This document shows positions 14,468 through 15,082 of a stretch of 15,082 nt of DNA, piece after piece. Origin of the DNA: Oscillospiraceae bacterium (GTDB lineage Bacteria > Bacillota > Clostridia > Oscillospirales > Ruminococcaceae); assembly GCA_018110855.1 (NCBI GenBank), contig JAGBFZ010000049.1, positions 1-15,082 of the forward strand, given 5' to 3'. The position numbers were made by a program, and so were the translations under genes. How positions within the stretch are numbered: the stretch's first letter is position 1; every line of letters starts with the position of its first letter. A model generated the notes under the pieces. The model was not told where the DNA came from, made no database searches, and worked only from the letters and a program-made list of their open reading frames with translations.

Positions 14468-15082
14468 ATCTCAGCCCTTCTGAACTCGGTTGAAAAGCTC
14501 TTGTCATACAGCTTTGACAGAGAATAATCATCACCCAGAAAATCTCCCACGGCAATAAGCGCAGTCTTTCGGATACCATATTTTTCAGCGGTTTGCGCAA
14601 GAGTTCCCACCGTACAGCGGCAAACCAATTCATCAGGATGAGTAGCCTTGTAAACAACAGCGGCAGGAGTTTCTTCCGAATACCCGCCCTTTATCAGCTC
14701 AGCGGAAAGCTCCTTTAACATACCTGTACTTAAAAATATGACCATAGTCGAGCCGTGAGCCGCAAGAGCGGATATGCTCTCTCTTTCGGGAACAGGTGTC
14801 CTCCCCGCCATTCGTGTGATTATAACCGTCTGAGAAACATCGGGAAGTGTGTATTCAGACTTTAATGCCGCTGCCGCACCGCAGAACGAGCTGACTCCGG
14901 GGCATATCTCATAGGATACGCCCATTCTGTCAAGCAAATCCATCTGCTCCCTGATTGCTCCGTAAAGGCAAGGATCTCCTGTATGCAGCCTGACAGTCAT
15001 TTTCCCCTGTTTTTCCGCTTCAGAGATCACGTCACCCACCTGTTCAAGGGTCATGTATGCACTGTTATGAAGCTCACAGTCC
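14464..15082 (-). CDS. cobM: Cobalt-precorrin-4 C11-methyltransferase CbiF/CobM (partial, 5' end missing)
   Basis: This SAM-dependent tetrapyrrole methylase methylates C11 of cobalt-precorrin-4. 205 residues are visible. The frame stays open to the right edge: residues before MTLEQ read DCELHNSAY, and a ...S(A)xMTLEE-type segment is internal to the family, so the ATG at 15054 is not the start. Family members have about 250 residues, so some 45-50 N-terminal residues, including the first glycine-rich loop, are off the window. Clear motifs are VRLHTGDPCLYGAIREQMD, YEICPGVSSFCGAAAALKSE, SQTVIITRMAGRTPVPERE and, near the end, KTALIAVGDFLGD. It is the first visible gene of the operon; the promoter must lie upstream, outside the window. 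Confidence 0.95.
   Translation of the reverse strand, partial: DCELHNSAYMTLEQVGDVISEAEKQGKMTVRLHTGDPCLYGAIREQMDLLDRMGVSYEICPGVSSFCGAAAALKSEYTLPDVSQTVIITRMAGRTPVPERESISALAAHGSTMVIFLSTGMLKELSAELIKGGYSEETPAAVVYKATHPDELVCRCTVGTLAQTAEKYGIRKTALIAVGDFLGDDYSLSKLYDKSFSTEFRRAEI

Noticed and set aside
15052..15054. ATG at 15054 as the start of cobM
   Set aside because: The frame continues upstream to the window edge with residues (CELHNSAY) that match the interior of the CbiF family, and the protein would be about 50 residues short.
15055..15082. Cobalamin riboswitch or operon promoter at the right edge
   Set aside because: This stretch is coding sequence of cobM; no leader RNA is within the window.

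Overview
This window is almost entirely one long, compact cobalamin (vitamin B12) biosynthesis operon on the minus strand, followed by the first part of a secreted cell-wall hydrolase gene on the same strand. Moderate GC, strong AAGGAG-type ribosome binding sites, a sigma-A-type promoter, GTG and TTG starts, the anaerobic-type corrinoid gene set and the Big2 plus GH25 lysozyme architecture all suggest an anaerobic gut or rumen Firmicute, probably a Clostridia member near Ruminococcus/Oscillospiraceae. The taxonomic placement is inference.

Layout, in the direction of transcription (right to left): cobM/cbiF (5' end beyond the right edge), cbiG, cobJ/cbiH, cobK/cbiJ, cbiE-cbiT fusion, cbiA, cobT, cobU, cobS, a short cobU paralogue, cobC, cbiB, cobD, cobQ/cbiP, cobO, cbiC. 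Genes abut or overlap by a few bases (four ATGA overlaps, one TGATG), except for an unusual 86-bp cobD/cobQ overlap. A hairpin with a short T-run closes the operon just after cbiC. After it comes a well-formed promoter (TTGACA-17-TAGAAT) for the wall-hydrolase gene, which runs off the left edge. The only intergenic stretch is about 200 bp, so no gap exceeds 300 bp.

How the genes work together: CbiF, CbiG, CbiH, CbiJ, CbiE-CbiT and CbiC take cobalt-precorrin-4 through to cobyrinic acid by the cobalt-early route (CbiG is its marker). CbiA amidates the a and c side chains, CobO adds the adenosyl ligand, and CobQ amidates the remaining four acids. CobD makes aminopropanol phosphate and CbiB attaches it. 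CobU activates adenosylcobinamide, CobT makes alpha-ribazole phosphate, CobS joins the halves, and CobC removes a phosphate. The early genes (CbiK/CbiX chelatase, CbiL, CbiD) are not visible and may lie upstream beyond the right edge, as would any cobalamin riboswitch.

I found no mobile element, CRISPR array, RNA gene or clearly new system. The observations most worth checking are the short CobU paralogue, whose conserved motifs complement those of the full-length CobU, and the overlapping cobD/cobQ ends.
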